Positions 1 through 12,500 of a stretch of 64,000 nucleotides of DNA are shown here, in pieces. A model generated the notes under the pieces. It ran no database searches and was not told where the DNA came from. It saw nothing but the letters and a program-made list of their open reading frames with translations. Source of the stretch: Oreohelix idahoensis (taxonomy: Eukaryota; Mollusca; Gastropoda; Stylommatophora; Oreohelicidae); the NCBI GenBank assembly GCA_024509875.1, contig JAMPIV010014131.1:33501-97500 (forward strand). Reading direction: 5' to 3'. A program made the translations under genes and the position numbers. The number at the start of each line of letters is the position of its first letter. Positions within the stretch are counted from its first letter, which is position 1.

Positions 1-612
1 GTCGACCACTTTAAATATCTCGGAGCTATTATAGACCGAAAGGGAGGCATCAAAGAAGAGTTGGCCACTCGAAAAGCAGCGGCTGGGAGACTTTTTCAGG
101 CCATAAATCGTGGATTCCTCAGCAAGAAAGAGGTTGGTAAGAAAACGAAGATGGCTGTATACCGCTCCACCTATGTCCCAGTCTTGACATATGGATGCGA
201 GTCTTGGGCAATGACTACAACCCACAAAAGCCAGATCCAAACCTCAGAAATGAGGTATCTGAGGAAAGTGGTTGAAGTAACAAGAAGAGACATGGTCCGC
301 AACCAGACGATCCGTCAAGGCCTAAAATCCCATCCGCTGCAGACCCAAATAGAACAGTCCCAAATAAGATGGTTTGGCCATGTCTGCAGAATGGGAGAAG
401 ATCGGCTACCACGACAAGCATGGGAAACAAAGAGCCAGGGATCCAGACCTCCAGGACGACCCAGAGTCCGCTGGGAGGACAACATTAGACAATCTTTGAA
501 GGACCGAGGACTAGAATGGAACCAGGCCAGGAAGAAGACAGCTGATAGAATGGTCTGGCGCTCTCTCTTCCAAACCTCTACACCTCACGGTAGAAGAGGA
601 ACGACTAAGTAA
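1..612 (+). CDS. LINE reverse transcriptase, C-terminal part (partial, open at 5' side)
   Basis: An open frame continues from the window edge for 203 codons. It encodes the region after the polymerase active site: a YLGA block at the start, then YGCESWA, a segment with LRKV, the block WFGHVCRM and a proline/arginine-rich GRPRVRWEDN segment. These blocks occur in this order near the C-terminus of RTE-like and related LINE proteins. No catalytic YADD box is included because it would lie before base 1. The frame is intact in this part, so nothing here shows the copy is dead, but activity cannot be judged from a fragment. It serves target-primed reverse transcription of its own RNA and has no host role. 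Confidence 0.8.
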   Translation, partial: VDHFKYLGAIIDRKGGIKEELATRKAAAGRLFQAINRGFLSKKEVGKKTKMAVYRSTYVPVLTYGCESWAMTTTHKSQIQTSEMRYLRKVVEVTRRDMVRNQTIRQGLKSHPLQTQIEQSQIRWFGHVCRMGEDRLPRQAWETKSQGSRPPGRPRVRWEDNIRQSLKDRGLEWNQARKKTADRMVWRSLFQTSTPHGRRGTTK

Positions 613-632
613 GTAAGTAAGTAAGTAAGTAA
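1..632 (+). mobile_element. 3' end of a non-LTR retrotransposon (LINE) with (TAAG)n tail
   Basis: Only the last part of the element is in the window; its 5' part lies beyond base 1. The coding frame runs from base 1 to a stop at 610-612, followed directly by about six TAAG units up to 632. Short tandem repeats instead of poly(A) are typical 3' ends of RTE-like and some other LINE clades. The tail abuts LTR sequence of element A, so this LINE probably inserted into that LTR. The rest of the LTR would then lie upstream of the window. The clade is not assigned with certainty. Confidence 0.85.
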
Positions 633-1420
633 TCAAAGGCTTGCATCATACATCAACTAGGACATACGCAAACATCATCTGTCCTAATGTTACAGTTTGC
701 TATTCAACTGGCATAGCCCGCCAGATATATTTTCTGTTGCTGAAAAATATTGGCCGTAATACAGGGTCTCAATATGTAGACAGCTGTGTATCCTTTGTTA
801 GCAGGCACGATCAAGCCATTCTAAACATATATACCGCCAACCTGCGGCGTCCACAATAATTTATCATCATCATTAGGCTTCTGTTCAATTGAAAACACAT
901 AGTCTCATTTGGCTAGAACAAGAAGCAAAGAAGGAATTCTGTCTCTCAAGATCTGTGAGCTTCACTCGCAGATAGGTAACTTCAAATGTTCTGCAACAAA
1001 AGGCATATTAATAAGAATGTCATTTACCTTTTACAGAATCTTCCGGATACACACTTAATAAATGTCGTCACTCTTGACGAACAAAGAATCACTGGGGAAG
1101 ACATTGACATTTCAGTCATATCGAAAACTTTCCAATCCCCATGATGATATAGAGAAAATCACAACGGACATCATGTCCGACAGCCCAAAAAACCTTCTAC
1201 CTGATGGAAGTTCACTCAGTTCGCGCCCAGAACTTGCGCATGCCTAGACAGCATAAAACTGAGCATCGTTAAGACAGAACAACGACAATGATTGAAAGAA
1301 AGAGAAGATAATCTTTAAACAACCTGTCACAGAAGTTAATACCCAATTATCCTCAACTTTGACCAACAAAAGTATTAAATAGATTTACCTATTATGACTC
1401 CGTCAAAAACGACAGCAACA
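633..1420 (-). repeat. 3' LTR of element A (truncated)
   Basis: It matches 8953-9586 in blocks, starting with the segment AAAGGCTTGCATCATACATC and ending at GACAGCAACA. Compared with the 5' LTR it lacks about 103 bp (9020-9122 there). It keeps about 258 bp (roughly 897-1154) that the 5' LTR has lost. Its outer end is cut off by the LINE tail at 632. Confidence 0.85.
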
Positions 1421-1436
1421 GACTACCACACCCCCC
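1421..1436 (-). other. Polypurine tract of element A
   Basis: On the - strand this reads GGGGGGTGTGGTAGTC and ends exactly where the 3' LTR begins. Element C has the near-identical AGGGGGGTGGTAGTAA at the same place. It would prime plus-strand DNA synthesis. Confidence 0.75.
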
Positions 1437-2117
1437 GTATAAAAAATGACCCATTTTAAAAAAAAATACATCAATGAGCAAGAAACCACAAGCTCATGAC
1501 ACATGAATAATGCGCCAATGAAAGAATCACCCTAATGTCAGGTTGAATCGACGAACACACAGAGCGTCCGGAGAGAATCAAATCATCTCACCAAATAATA
1601 GAAAATATATTCGGGACGGTACCATCAAAGAAACCTCAGTTGCTGGCGATACTAACAAAAATTACATAACTATCAAACAATTATGCAATACTATAATCAT
1701 AGCAATGACAAATGACAATCTATCTCAAGAAGTCATATCAATATACAAATTACAATGTTATACCATTAATATATGTAATGGATGGACATGACCAAATTTA
1801 TTAAATTCTTACACTTTATCTAACAATAGAAGTATATTATATACAAATAAGTGCTGCGATCTCTCGAACAAATGTAAGGTATGGCATCATCGTGGTTCTC
1901 ACAATCGCTCCGTACTTGGTACTAGTTTGCACTGAGAACAATATAAATGACCACAATTAGTAACATGCTATAATGCACTATAGTCATTACAAAATTATTT
2001 AAGTATTATACGTATCCATTTTAACATTTTTCCTTTTCTTATTTTTTTTTACCTTTATTTTATGTTAACCTTAACCTTCAACATTACATCAAAGATAGTA
2101 ATAGAGAAAGAAAACAA

Positions 2118-5100
2118 TCAATTTACTAATCTAAGGTGGAACAAATGTGTTAATGTATATATGAACAGACATGAGTCTGGAAATGTATCGTGAAATCTAG
2201 GACACAAGACTTTAGTGGAATCATGTGGGCATCTAGACAGTATGTCCGCCATCACATTATCCAAACCACGGATAGCCCGCACCGTGAAATGAAAAGGTTG
2301 AAGAGCAATAGCATATCGAGTAGATCTCGAGCTCTTCAAATCCTTGTTCTGCATAGCTGTGAGAGCTTTTTGGTCGGTTTCCATAATAAAATGCGCGCCT
2401 AGAAGGAATCTTTGTAGCTTAAGAATGGCCCAGACCATAGCTAACAATTCACGGTCTAAAACCGAATAGTTCCTTTCTGCCGCATTCAATTTCTTAGAGA
2501 TATACATCACAGGATGCAGAGTTCCTGAATACTCCTGCATAAGTGCCGCCCCGATCCCAGTGGAAGAGGCATCACTACGAAGGACAAAAGTCTTATCAAT
2601 CGACGGTAATCGTAAGATAGGAAGAGATGAGAACAAATTCTTAATCTGATCCAATGAAGATTGGCATTCTTGGGACCATCGCACCATATTAGGAAAACCT
2701 TTTTTCAATAAAGTTGAAAGAGGTACCATAATGGAGGACAGATTCTTAATGAATCTTCCGTAGAATTGTATTAATCCCAAGAGACTACGCACTTGTTTTT
2801 TTGTTTTAGGAACGGAGATATTTAATATCTTAGAAATGTTTTGGTCCTCTGTCTTCAATAGACCATGACCAACACGATGACCTAGGAAAGAAATTTCACT
2901 AAACCTAACAAAGGCTTTAGAGGGTTTTGCAGTCAAATTATGCTCGCGTAGAGTAGACAGTAACTCATTTAAACCCGAATAGTGTTCTTCCCAAGTATCG
3001 CTGAAAAGACAGATGTCGTCTAAGCATGCGATGACATCTGTACGATATGAGAGAATTCGACGCATCATGCGTACGAAAGTAGCTGGGGCGTTCATCAGCC
3101 CGAAAGGCATAAAATTCCATTGATACAAACCCCTAGGTTTTGAGAAAGCAGTGAAAGGTTTGGCGCGTTCAGTTAACGGAACTTGCCAATAGCCTTTCGA
3201 CAAGTCAAGTTTAGTAAAGAATCGCGATTTAGAAAGTCTAGTAAGTAGATCTTCCAATAAAGGCATAGGTTCAGCATCGAACTTCGTAACTTGGTTCAAT
3301 TTGCGATAATCGACGCAAAGACGTATGTTACTGTCTTTCTTTCGAACAATAACCATGGACGAAGAGTTTGCTGAAGTGGATAGTTCAATTATTTTCAACT
3401 GTATCATTTCATCCAATTCTTTCTCGACTTGCGCTTGGAAATGAATAGGGATAGGATATGGTCTTACTCTGATCGGATTATGATCAGTAAGTATAATGTC
3501 ATGTTTGATAATATGTGTGTGTCCAGGAATGTCGGTAAGGACATCCTGAAATGATTGTAGCAAAGAAGATAATTGACGCTGTTCCTCAAAAGACAAATTA
3601 GAAGAAACCGAAACGTTTCTCCATGATTCCGTTGAATTGAGTGGAATCATAGTAAGAGGTAGATTAACATCTGAAAACGTGGTTTCCTCCTCCTGTATAA
3701 CCGACAAGGATAAGATATGACCATGTTGGACTGGAGAATCGTCCGTCACCTGGAAAATAGGCTGCAAATAGTCTGGTCGTTCAATAAATTCCGTAAGCAT
3801 ATTTATATGGAAGGTTTTATGCCTTCCATCAATATCGACAACATAGTCGACATCGGAAATTTTTGAGACTATTCTATATGGACCTTTCCATGCAATGAGA
3901 AGTCTGTTCTCCCTCGAAGGAAGTAAGACAAACGCTTTGTCTCCAGGACAAAGTTGACGTAGGCGTCTCTTCTTATTAGCGAATTGCCTCGCCTTTTCTA
4001 TGGCAAATTCGGAGGATGAAGTCGCTAACTTGCATGCTTCGATAATCTTATGCCTGAGAGCAATGACATACTCATATGAAGATTGAGTGTCATTGTCAAT
4101 ATTATCGGCAGTTATCAAATCGTGTAGCAAGGACATAGGACCGCGCGGTTGCGCGCCAAAAACTAGTTGAAAGGGAGAAAACCCTGTATGCTCGTTGAGG
4201 ACCTCTCTATAGGCAAAGAGAGGCGAGGGTAAAACCCTGTCCCAATCCTGAGGATGATCCTCAGTAATCTTGCCAAGTAAGTTCTTAAGTGTTCTATTAA
4301 GACGTTCAACTAACCCATTAGACATTGGGTGATAAATACTACTGAGAGACCTTTTAATATCTAGGATAGACATCACCTGCGACAGAGTGTCTGATATCAA
4401 TTGAGTACCATGGTCTGACAATATTTCTCTGGGAAAACACAAACGAGAAAATATTAGCCAAAGAGCGTCTGCGATATCGGCAGTAGATATGCTCTTTAGA
4501 GGTATAGCCTCTGGCCAACGTGTGCACATGTCGACGCATGTTAGGATGAATTGATGTCCTCTGGCTGACTTAATCTTAAAAGGGCCAATAATATATATTG
4601 CCATCTTCTGGAATGGTCGAATGGGAATGTCTGCAGTATGGATAGGTGCAGCATGTCGTGGACCTCTAGATTTGACTTCTTAACAAATCTTACAAGATAG
4701 GCAATAAATTCGTATGTCTTTGTTTACGAATGGCCAAAAGAAAGCCGCTAGAACTCTTGACTTAGTACGAGAAAAACCCATGTGTCCAGCACACTGAGAA
4801 TTGTGTGCATGTTGAAGAATTAAGGCTCTCATACTTTTGGGCACAAGAATTTGAGAGTGCATAGATTTGTCTGAGTGTTGTACCATACGTACTAGTATAC
4901 CATTCTTCATAGTGATATACGTTTTGTGAATTGTATTTTGATACGGATCACCGTTTTTAGCGAGAAGAAAGTATTTATTTAGAGAAGAGTCTTCTTCTTG
5001 TAGTTTCACAAACGAGTCATGTGTAATCACCAAGTGATCATCTTGGCTACCAACTTCATTACTATCATTAGATGAAGTTGAAGGAATAAGAGCTTGTGCT

Positions 5101-5549
5101 CTTGTAACAACCACATTGGCTGTGTAGATATTATGTTCTTCCCAAGCAGCAATTTGCTGCGGGGTATATTCCTTAATCCCGTGAATACGACCGATTATAA
5201 GATCCGCAATAGGATTAGGAAGAAGACATGCGTGGACATCTCCTGTAAAGAAGGGAGTATCCATGTGGATGATAGCAGTAGGATATATCTCCAAAGTTTC
5301 ACCAAATGTCACACACTTAACCACCTTTCCCGTGGCACAGCAAGGATCTATGAGAGATTGCCTAACCCCAGTAGTAGTACATGCAGAATCAAAAAGTACT
5401 GAGACTGGATTATTATTCACTAGACCTTTATGTAAGATAAGAGATCCTTTCCCGTCATGCGCAACTGTAGCAGGAAGAGCGGGAAGAGGGTGACCACAAA
5501 TTAGGGTAGATACTGTAGATGGCTCGAACAATGTTGAGCATTGTGGCAT
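2118..5549 (-). pseudogene. Element A pol: protease, integrase, reverse transcriptase, RNase H (broken)
   Basis: On the - strand, 5549-4680 encodes a retropepsin-like protease (FDSACTT in place of the FDSGCTT of element C) and the start of the integrase zinc-binding region. A TAA at 4682-4680 replaces a glutamine codon. Coding continues in the same frame to 2118 through the integrase core (DIIGPF, LSDHG, VERLN), a GPY-type C-terminal module, reverse transcriptase (KLDLSKGYW) and RNase H (RSDASS, DRELLA, ETDQKA). The polymerase box reads CLDD instead of YLDD, and the protease has Ala for the Gly of DSG. Both are likely damaging. Integrase precedes reverse transcriptase, as in C. The original stop is lost and the frame runs on about 30 codons. 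Inactive. Confidence 0.9.
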
Positions 5550-7159
5550 TTAGCTGCTCTCCCAAAATCGAAAGCAGAGCCAGTGATAGCATTAGAGTTT
5601 CTACTATCGTTCACTTGACTACAGGCTTCCTGAGACTCATGTTGTGCAGCGTTTGCCTGACGATAAGATTTTCTTTTGTTATGTCTAGGTCTGCCGCGAT
5701 TATTATTTCTCCTGTAATTATCATTATATTGCCCATCATAACCATTATTCTGGTTTGCATCACAGTTTCCATAACCATCATCGTAATATTCTTGACAGCG
5801 AGGATAATTATCTCGAGAAGAAAAACTCGGATAGTTTCTATTGTGATAACCTTTGCGAAAGTGTCTATAATTATTAGACCCAACATTACGAGGACTATCA
5901 GCTCTTCTCCAGTTTTTTGAAGAAAACCCACTGTGTGATGGATTGCTTTGTTTTTGAGTGTAATTCTGATTACTCTTCTTATTAAAGCTTTGTTTAGCAC
6001 CTTGAAATTTAACGATTGTAATTAGAGCCATATGGTGCTGACGAAGCAACCGGCAACCCTTCTTTCACTTTAGAATTGCTAACTGTAGCATGGGGATGCG
6101 CAGTTACGTACTGGCAACAATATTCCTCCATGTCTTTTATGTTTTTAGGTTTACGCTCATGAAGAAAAGCAAGGAAAGATTCGTTGACCGATGACATAAC
6201 TTTGTCTCGAAGTAATAAGTCCATTAGGCCTTCATATGTTTTTTCAGTCTGAGACAACTCAATCCAACGTGTGAATGTACGGCGTATCTTTATAATAAAG
6301 TCAGAGAAATCTACTCCATTTTCTGGCAACATTGTCTTAAGACGAAGACGATAATCGTCTTCTTTTAGTTGATATCTTTTAAGTAATGCTGCTCTGACAA
6401 CCTCATAGTTAGTCCTATCATGTTCCTCTATTATCATAAAAGTAGTTACTGGTTCACCTGAAAAAAATTCCATCAGTTGTTCGACATATTTTTACTTTTT
6501 TATTTTATGCGTTTCGCATAAAAATTGAAATCTGTCAAGATAATCCGTTATGTCGTCCTTTAAAGGATTGAAATGAGGTAATGTGATCTTATTAGACTTC
6601 TCCTTTGTCGTACCCGAAGTTGCTTGATGAGCACCCGCATTCATCAATTTCAATTTCTCTAACTCCAAAACTGCGAGTCTTTCATCATATTCCTTTTCTG
6701 CTTTTCTCTCTTCATCCTCAGCTTGAAATTTTCTCTCTTCAGCAGCAGCTTGAAATTTCTCTCCTCAGCAGCAGCTTGAGCTTGAAGTTTTTTCTCTTCA
6801 GCAGCAGCTTGAGCTTGAAGTTTTCTCTCTTCAGCAGCAGCTTGAGCTTGAAGTTTTTTCTCTTCAGCAGCAGCTTGAAGTTTTCTCTCTTCAGCAGCAG
6901 CTTGAAGTTTTTTCTCTTCAGCAGCAGCTTGAGCTTGAAGTATTTTCTCTTCAGCAGCAGCTTGAAATTTTCTTTCATCTGCCTGCATCTGTAATCTTAA
7001 ATTCTCAGATTCTCTGTCTAATCTTTCATTTTCCTCTTTTTGTCTCTTTTCTTCAGACTTCAGTGCTTTGTCAAATTGAGCAGTTGCGAATTCTTCTAAC
7101 TTCTCACCTGTCTTCCCAAGGGCTTTCCCTTGTTCAATAAAGTAGTCTAGTGTAGACAT
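5501..7159 (-). pseudogene. Element A gag (broken)
   Basis: The start codon at 7159 begins MSTLDYFIEQGKALGKTGEK, matching the gag start of element C. The first part is a long alanine/glutamate/lysine-rich coiled coil. A deletion of one or two bases near 6770 shifts the frame, and a TAA at 6494-6492 replaces a glutamate codon. The gag core follows (to 6009), then an asparagine/arginine/glycine-rich tail (6049-5501), and another frameshift near 5550 precedes the protease. No CCHC zinc knuckle is present; the basic N/R/G-rich tail stands where a nucleocapsid would be. The protein would form the virus-like particle and bind RNA. Confidence 0.85.
6720..6985 (-). repeat. In-frame tandem codon repeat in element A gag coiled coil
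   Basis: About nine copies of a 30-36 bp unit encode variants of AAAEEKKLQAQ and AAAEERKLQA. Element C has only about five looser copies at the matching place, so the array expanded or contracted after the copies separated. The unit length in residues (10-12) is close to but not a multiple of seven. Confidence 0.85.
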
Positions 7160-8637
7160 TCTGTCTAACTATGTGAGATCAGACCTGAAAAATTAAATAA
7201 ATTACCTTATCCCACTTTGATGGGAGACAAGTCTGTAATACTAGACTTGCATACTCACTTCACTTTATTTCACTCTCTTTGGGAGACAAGTCTTAGTCAA
7301 AGACCTTGTATAGTTACCTTGTTTTTCTTTAATATTATCATTATAAATAACCTTTATATGAAAAGTGTATGATATTGTTAATAATAGTCCATGATCAAGT
7401 ATATCTATAGACTGTATGACAACAATGTATTACAATAATAAATACAAAGACAAGAATACCAAATAACAACCGAAAAAGTTCGCAGAAGTCAAATAAACAA
7501 TACAGCGAAACTAAAAAAAATTGTTACAAAATATGTAATGATGACTGCGAAAATAAACAAACAAATGGCAACACTGTTATAAACACACAGATGTATAGAA
7601 ATAAATGATAGACAGAAGAGGCAGACAAATTCAAACAAATCAAATCAAAACTAAAGAACAGAAACAATTTTACAAAAACAACGAAAACGCACACCTCGGC
7701 ACAACTAAATGTAAATAGCAACAAATATTGCTAACAAATTTCCCTGTGGAAAATTTGTACTGTCCCTACAGAAAACGCTCTCAGATAGAACCTCTTTCAC
7801 GTGGTATATTCTAAAAGGAGTCACCTTCCCAACGACACGCAGAAATACACACTAAATAAACATGTAAACAAAAACATGTATACAACAAACATGCATGGCA
7901 TATGTAAATAAACAATATACAGTATGTGTATAGAGGAAGGCTCAGCTTTACACAAAATAAAGGCACAGTTTACACACTAAACAGGCCACTTATCTTTAAG
8001 CACAATCCTCAATAGCCGCAAAGATGCAGTATAATGCGGTACTACTGTCAACAACAATGGTAGACGATCCACCGTTGAAGGTCACCGTAACTTCATAACA
8101 GGCAGTGGTCTCCAAAGTGTAGCTACAAAAATCATACTCGACACCAGTTGAGACTAGAAGATCCAACGTCGATATGTTTGTAGAATGTAGTGTAAAAAAC
8201 CAGCGATACTGTTTACGATTTTAGGTTGACAGGTAACGATGTGACTTGATAGATCAGAATGTAGTGTAAACAACCAGCGGTACTGTTTACAATCTCAGGT
8301 TGACTGGTAACGATGTGACTTGATAGCCCAGATATATTGCCATCATTTGTAGAACTCCAGAAATGTATTACAATGTCACTTCAATTCCGTAGCAGTTGTG
8401 GTCCATGTAGCAGTAACACAGAAATGCCAACGCAAGTGTTTATGTGAGTCAGCCCAGTTGTTGAACTATTTACCACTGTCCTGAAAATGTAGAAAACCCA
8501 GAAATCTGGTCCACCACAAATGTAACGCACTGTTTATGCGTGATGTGAAAGCTGGCAGAGTGAACGTGTCGTTTATCACCTGGACTGTGTAATGTTGCGG
8601 TGTTGAGATAAGTCACCAGAAATGTAACGGTCAGAAA
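7160..8637 (-). other. Untranslated leader of element A
   Basis: The leader lies between 5' LTR and gag start and has no coding frame of note. Its last 120 bases resemble the leader end of element C, including GTGGGATAAGGTAATTTATT and a T-rich run ending in CAG just before the gag start. At the LTR boundary (8616-8643) the sequence GTTACATTTCTG occurs twice, resembling the LTR-end/primer-site repeats of C. Confidence 0.6.
8183..8330. repeat. 74-bp tandem duplication in element A leader
   Basis: Two adjacent 74-bp units (8183-8256 and 8257-8330) start with GAATGTAGTGTAAA and end with GTGACTTGATAG. They differ at several bases, so the duplication is not recent. Confidence 0.85.
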
Positions 8638-9586
8638 TGTAACGGCCACCAGCGTGAGGCACTGCCAGGGGTACTATGATCACTCACACAAAACAGCGTA
8701 CATGTTGTAAATGTGTGGTACTGGTATTATGATGTGCTGAGTGTGGGTGTAGACGAGAACGCGAATGCTTGAAGCTCTTAATGTAGTCAATAATGCACCC
8801 GTACACTCACATGCAGTAGTCAATGATGGATTGAAGACTGCTGGCACGTTTCAAACATTTATTTACGAAACTGACAGTAGCATCAACAGGACAGTCAAAT
8901 CGACAAGATCAAGGACTTCACATAATAATTATTGACTGTTAAATGTCTCGTAATTAAAGGCTTGCATCATACATCAACTAGGACATACCCAAACATCATC
9001 TGTCCTAATGTTACAGTTTATAATGTAGCTTCCGTACCACTGACTCAGCGCGTCAGGTACTTAATTAGCTCTGTCGTCCAACGAACGAGCTCCTAAATTG
9101 CGTAGCAATAATACTTAAGGCTGCTATTCAACTGGCATAGCCCGCCAGATATATTTTCTCTTGCTGAAAATATTGGCCGTAATACAGGGCCTCAATATGT
9201 AGACAGCTGTGTATCCTTTGTTAGCAGGCACGATCAAGCCATGCTAAACATATATACCGCCAGTCTGCGGCGTCCACAATAATTTATCATCATCATTAGG
9301 CTTCTGTTCAATTGAAAACAAAAATCACAACGGACATCATGTCCGACAGCCCAAAATACCTTTTACCTGACGGAAGTTCCCTCAGTTCGCGCCCAGAACT
9401 TGCGCATGCCTAGACAGCATAACACTGAGCATCGTTAAGACATATCAACGACAATGATTGAAAGAAAGAGAAGATAACCCTTAAACAACCTGTCATAGAA
9501 GTTAATACCCAATTATCCTCAACTTTGACCAACAAAAGTATTAAATAGATTTACCTATTATGACTCCGTCAAAAACGACAGCAACA
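8638..9586 (-). repeat. 5' LTR of element A
   Basis: The outer edge at 9586 is set by the shared end with the 3' LTR (GACAGCAACA). The inner edge at 8638 is inferred from the TGTAAC that pairs with the TTACA LTR end of element C, so it is uncertain by about 16 bases. The length, 949 bp, is below the 1146 bp of C because about 258 bp are deleted near 9322. Confidence 0.75.
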
Positions 9587-12500
9587 GACTCTGACCAACA
9601 CACAAAGTTAGGTTTCTTTGTTGTTTATTATCATTAAACTTGACAACACCAAATATCTAAAGAAAGATCAAATAAAATCAGATTTACATACATATGAAAT
9701 AGCAGAATAAATGTGCTCTCCTCCTATGGAGAAAAGAACCCAAAATGTTAATAACCCAAAGGTCGAAGGTTAGCACTATGTTACAGAGTAGATAGTAAAG
9801 TAACAAAGCTCCTCTACATGCTATCCAGTAAAGTAAACAAGTTTAAGCAAATGCAGTGTTGGTAAATTCCCTGTAACAAAGAAAAAATATTCACTCTCTC
9901 TTTCATACAGTGGCCACTCAATCACTCTTACCTACTCTTATTGTTATCTCTTGGAAATACAATTTCCCTGGATATACGTTTTATCTGGTTTACTTCCCAA
10001 ATTGGCCCCAGTTCATCCTCTAACAAAACAAAGACAAGTGAGGTTAACAAAATGTCACCGCCAATAGTTGATGTAGGAACTTGCTCTTGGGGTTCACAGT
10101 TAAGAGAGGAAAATACTTCCAGTATTGGGAAACATCTGGTTGCTTAAAAAATGTCACAAATGATGATGATGATGATAATCCTATCAGACAACTCTATATT
10201 AGAGCGTTTACTTCTGAACAGCGTAAATTTCTGGATGCTTCACTTGAATACGACTGTCAGAAGTCGGGAATATTAATGTTATTTTGTACACCCCAGTGGG
10301 CTGGTAAAAATTGGAAAAAAATATCTGGGTTTGGCAAGTCCAGTCAAACTTATAAGTTAAAATGTTTCTCACGTATCTTTCGCAAATACACGCTCACAAA
10401 TGGAATTGGTGACGCACAAGTCAAGAAAAAAGGACAACATAAACCAATCAGAAAAAACACCGCTGGACGCTCTTGATCAGGTCTGCTAGGAATATAAGAA
10501 AAACATTTATGGAAAAATGCTACTATTCTATATAGCTACATGTGCACACAGACGGGACACGACGATCTCTTATCCACTCCGCCAGTCATGATTAAATTTA
10601 AAAGGCACACGGTGTTTTCCTTTATGTCTACACGGTCAGCCTTCACTAGCGCTGAGTTTTAGGTCGGAGGGAGTTATGCTACTCTCGCGCCCATTGCTCG
10701 CGCCGGCAGTAAGCGTGCAATGTTAATTATTATTTAATGATCCATATGAGCACTTACACAAAGTATCGCCTGTCTTTAATAGCTATTAAATTGTCGGCGT
10801 ATGTTAGTCATCGTATGGTATTAAAATAACAGGCACTTATAATAAATACGCACAATGAAATGAAGCGTGAATTCTTTTCTGTTACTATAAGTCGCGCCTA
10901 GTATATAAACCAGTCACCTAAAACCATCTCGTCTTGTGTGAGAAAGCGTGTGATGAAAATTAACATTATAACTGAACATCTGGTGTGAAATAGCTACGCA
11001 TTATTTTATTTCACTAGTTTTAACAGCTAAAAAATCTAAGTAAATTATAATGGTAAAAGCTAACACTTTTAAACACGTAAGAACTAGTTTCTATTACCAG
11101 AAAATCAGAATGAAACATACCCACGAATGCTAATAACACATTTTCCACAATAATGGTTCTAGAACAGCGTGCTTAGACTATCCAAAAATTCAGAGTGACA
11201 ACTGATAACAGGTTTAAGAAAATACAGTTTATATATCATTATATTTCTCTGATCTTTTGATGATGTTATTTTTCACGTTACTATGTGTAACGTGGAACAA
11301 CACAGAGCTTCAAAATAAAGGCTTACGGCCGGTCTTCCCTCGACCGTTTTCGACCGTCATAAAAAGACTTATTCCGTGTAACAGGTCTTCTCTGTACGAA
11401 TGCCCGCTCCTGAAGATCAATGAGCCCAGGGGTTTCTGACTTCCCCTGAGTACGAACTTCAAAGGGTCTGTGTTTTTTTCACGTGCGGTCTGTCAAGTAT
11501 CGTATGATTGACAGATAAGCTCGTGTAAGAAGACGAGTCAAACAAACCTGATTCGCTACCTGTTATGACGGGCAGGTCACGAAAGTTTGTAAACACTTCG
11601 TTTGCTTATATTCAAAGAAAAGAGGCGTGACGAAAACGTAGCTTGTGTGAGTAAAGACAGGCAGTAAATTCATGGCATTCGCTAACAAATCATAAAGCGC
11701 TACGAGATTACAAAGTCTGTCAGATTATTCTTTTTTCCATTATACGTCACAATCATTATACGTATCTATGATTAATAAAGGTTAAATCTGTGCATTTTCA
11801 TTGAAATTGTGTGATTAATAACGAAAATACCATTTCACGGTAGTTCCTCCCTTTAACATTTTGTAATACAAAACTAACAAATCAAGTAACAAATTATAAA
11901 TACTTTAGCAGTAAAATTACTAGAGATGGAGGGAGTGACTAACAGATAGGTGTCGTCAACTTATCCCCCCTCTCGCTTGACACACTTCGTCACAAAACCC
12001 CAGAACCCGTCTTATATCACGTCATAAATCACTTACCCTCCCCCCTCCTTATTTTCAGTAAAATAGTGTTTAATTATTTAGACTTTTTACTAATATCCTC
12101 ACTTTCACGTGCCACATCTAAGCACTCTGAGACAACTCAACCCTTGCCTTGCCCATTGCAATGCTTTTGCCTGATCCCCAGCACACACACAATAATTAAA
12201 CCATAACACCAATCCCTATTCCCTCTTTCATCTTGCTAAACGTCTGTGTCTTTGAACTCACTGAACTATTATCGGGATCGTAGTAACTTGTAAATGTTAT
12301 TTTTTTTGTTAATTTAAGGGAAAAAAATCAATTTTAATCAGAAATACACTTTATTTATTCTGCATTTTGTTTTTAAGGTGTGTGTAACGTTGAATTTAGA
12401 AAAGAAATACAAAATTAAAAACAATTAAAACCTGTTAAAGATCATAACAATTATCAGCCGATACTTCAGCTCAGATTATAATATTACTATAAATGGTCAA

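Larger units (their letters stand above)
633..9586 (-). mobile_element. Element A: degraded Gypsy-type LTR retrotransposon with integrase before reverse transcriptase
   Basis: Read on the - strand the order is 5' LTR (9586-8638), a 1.5 kb leader, gag (7159-5501), protease, integrase, reverse transcriptase and RNase H (5549-2118), a 3' region, a polypurine tract (1436-1421) and a truncated 3' LTR (1420-633). Both LTRs start with TGTTGCTGTCGTTTTTGACG, close to the LTR start of element C, and the proteins match C along their length, so A and C belong to one family. A carries several stops and frameshifts and large indels between its LTRs, so it is an old, inactive copy. No target duplication can be checked, because the outer end of the 3' LTR is missing. 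Confidence 0.9.

Noticed and set aside
10081..10476. Open frame of 131 codons as a gene.
   Set aside because: No motif, no splice or promoter support, and composition like its surroundings.
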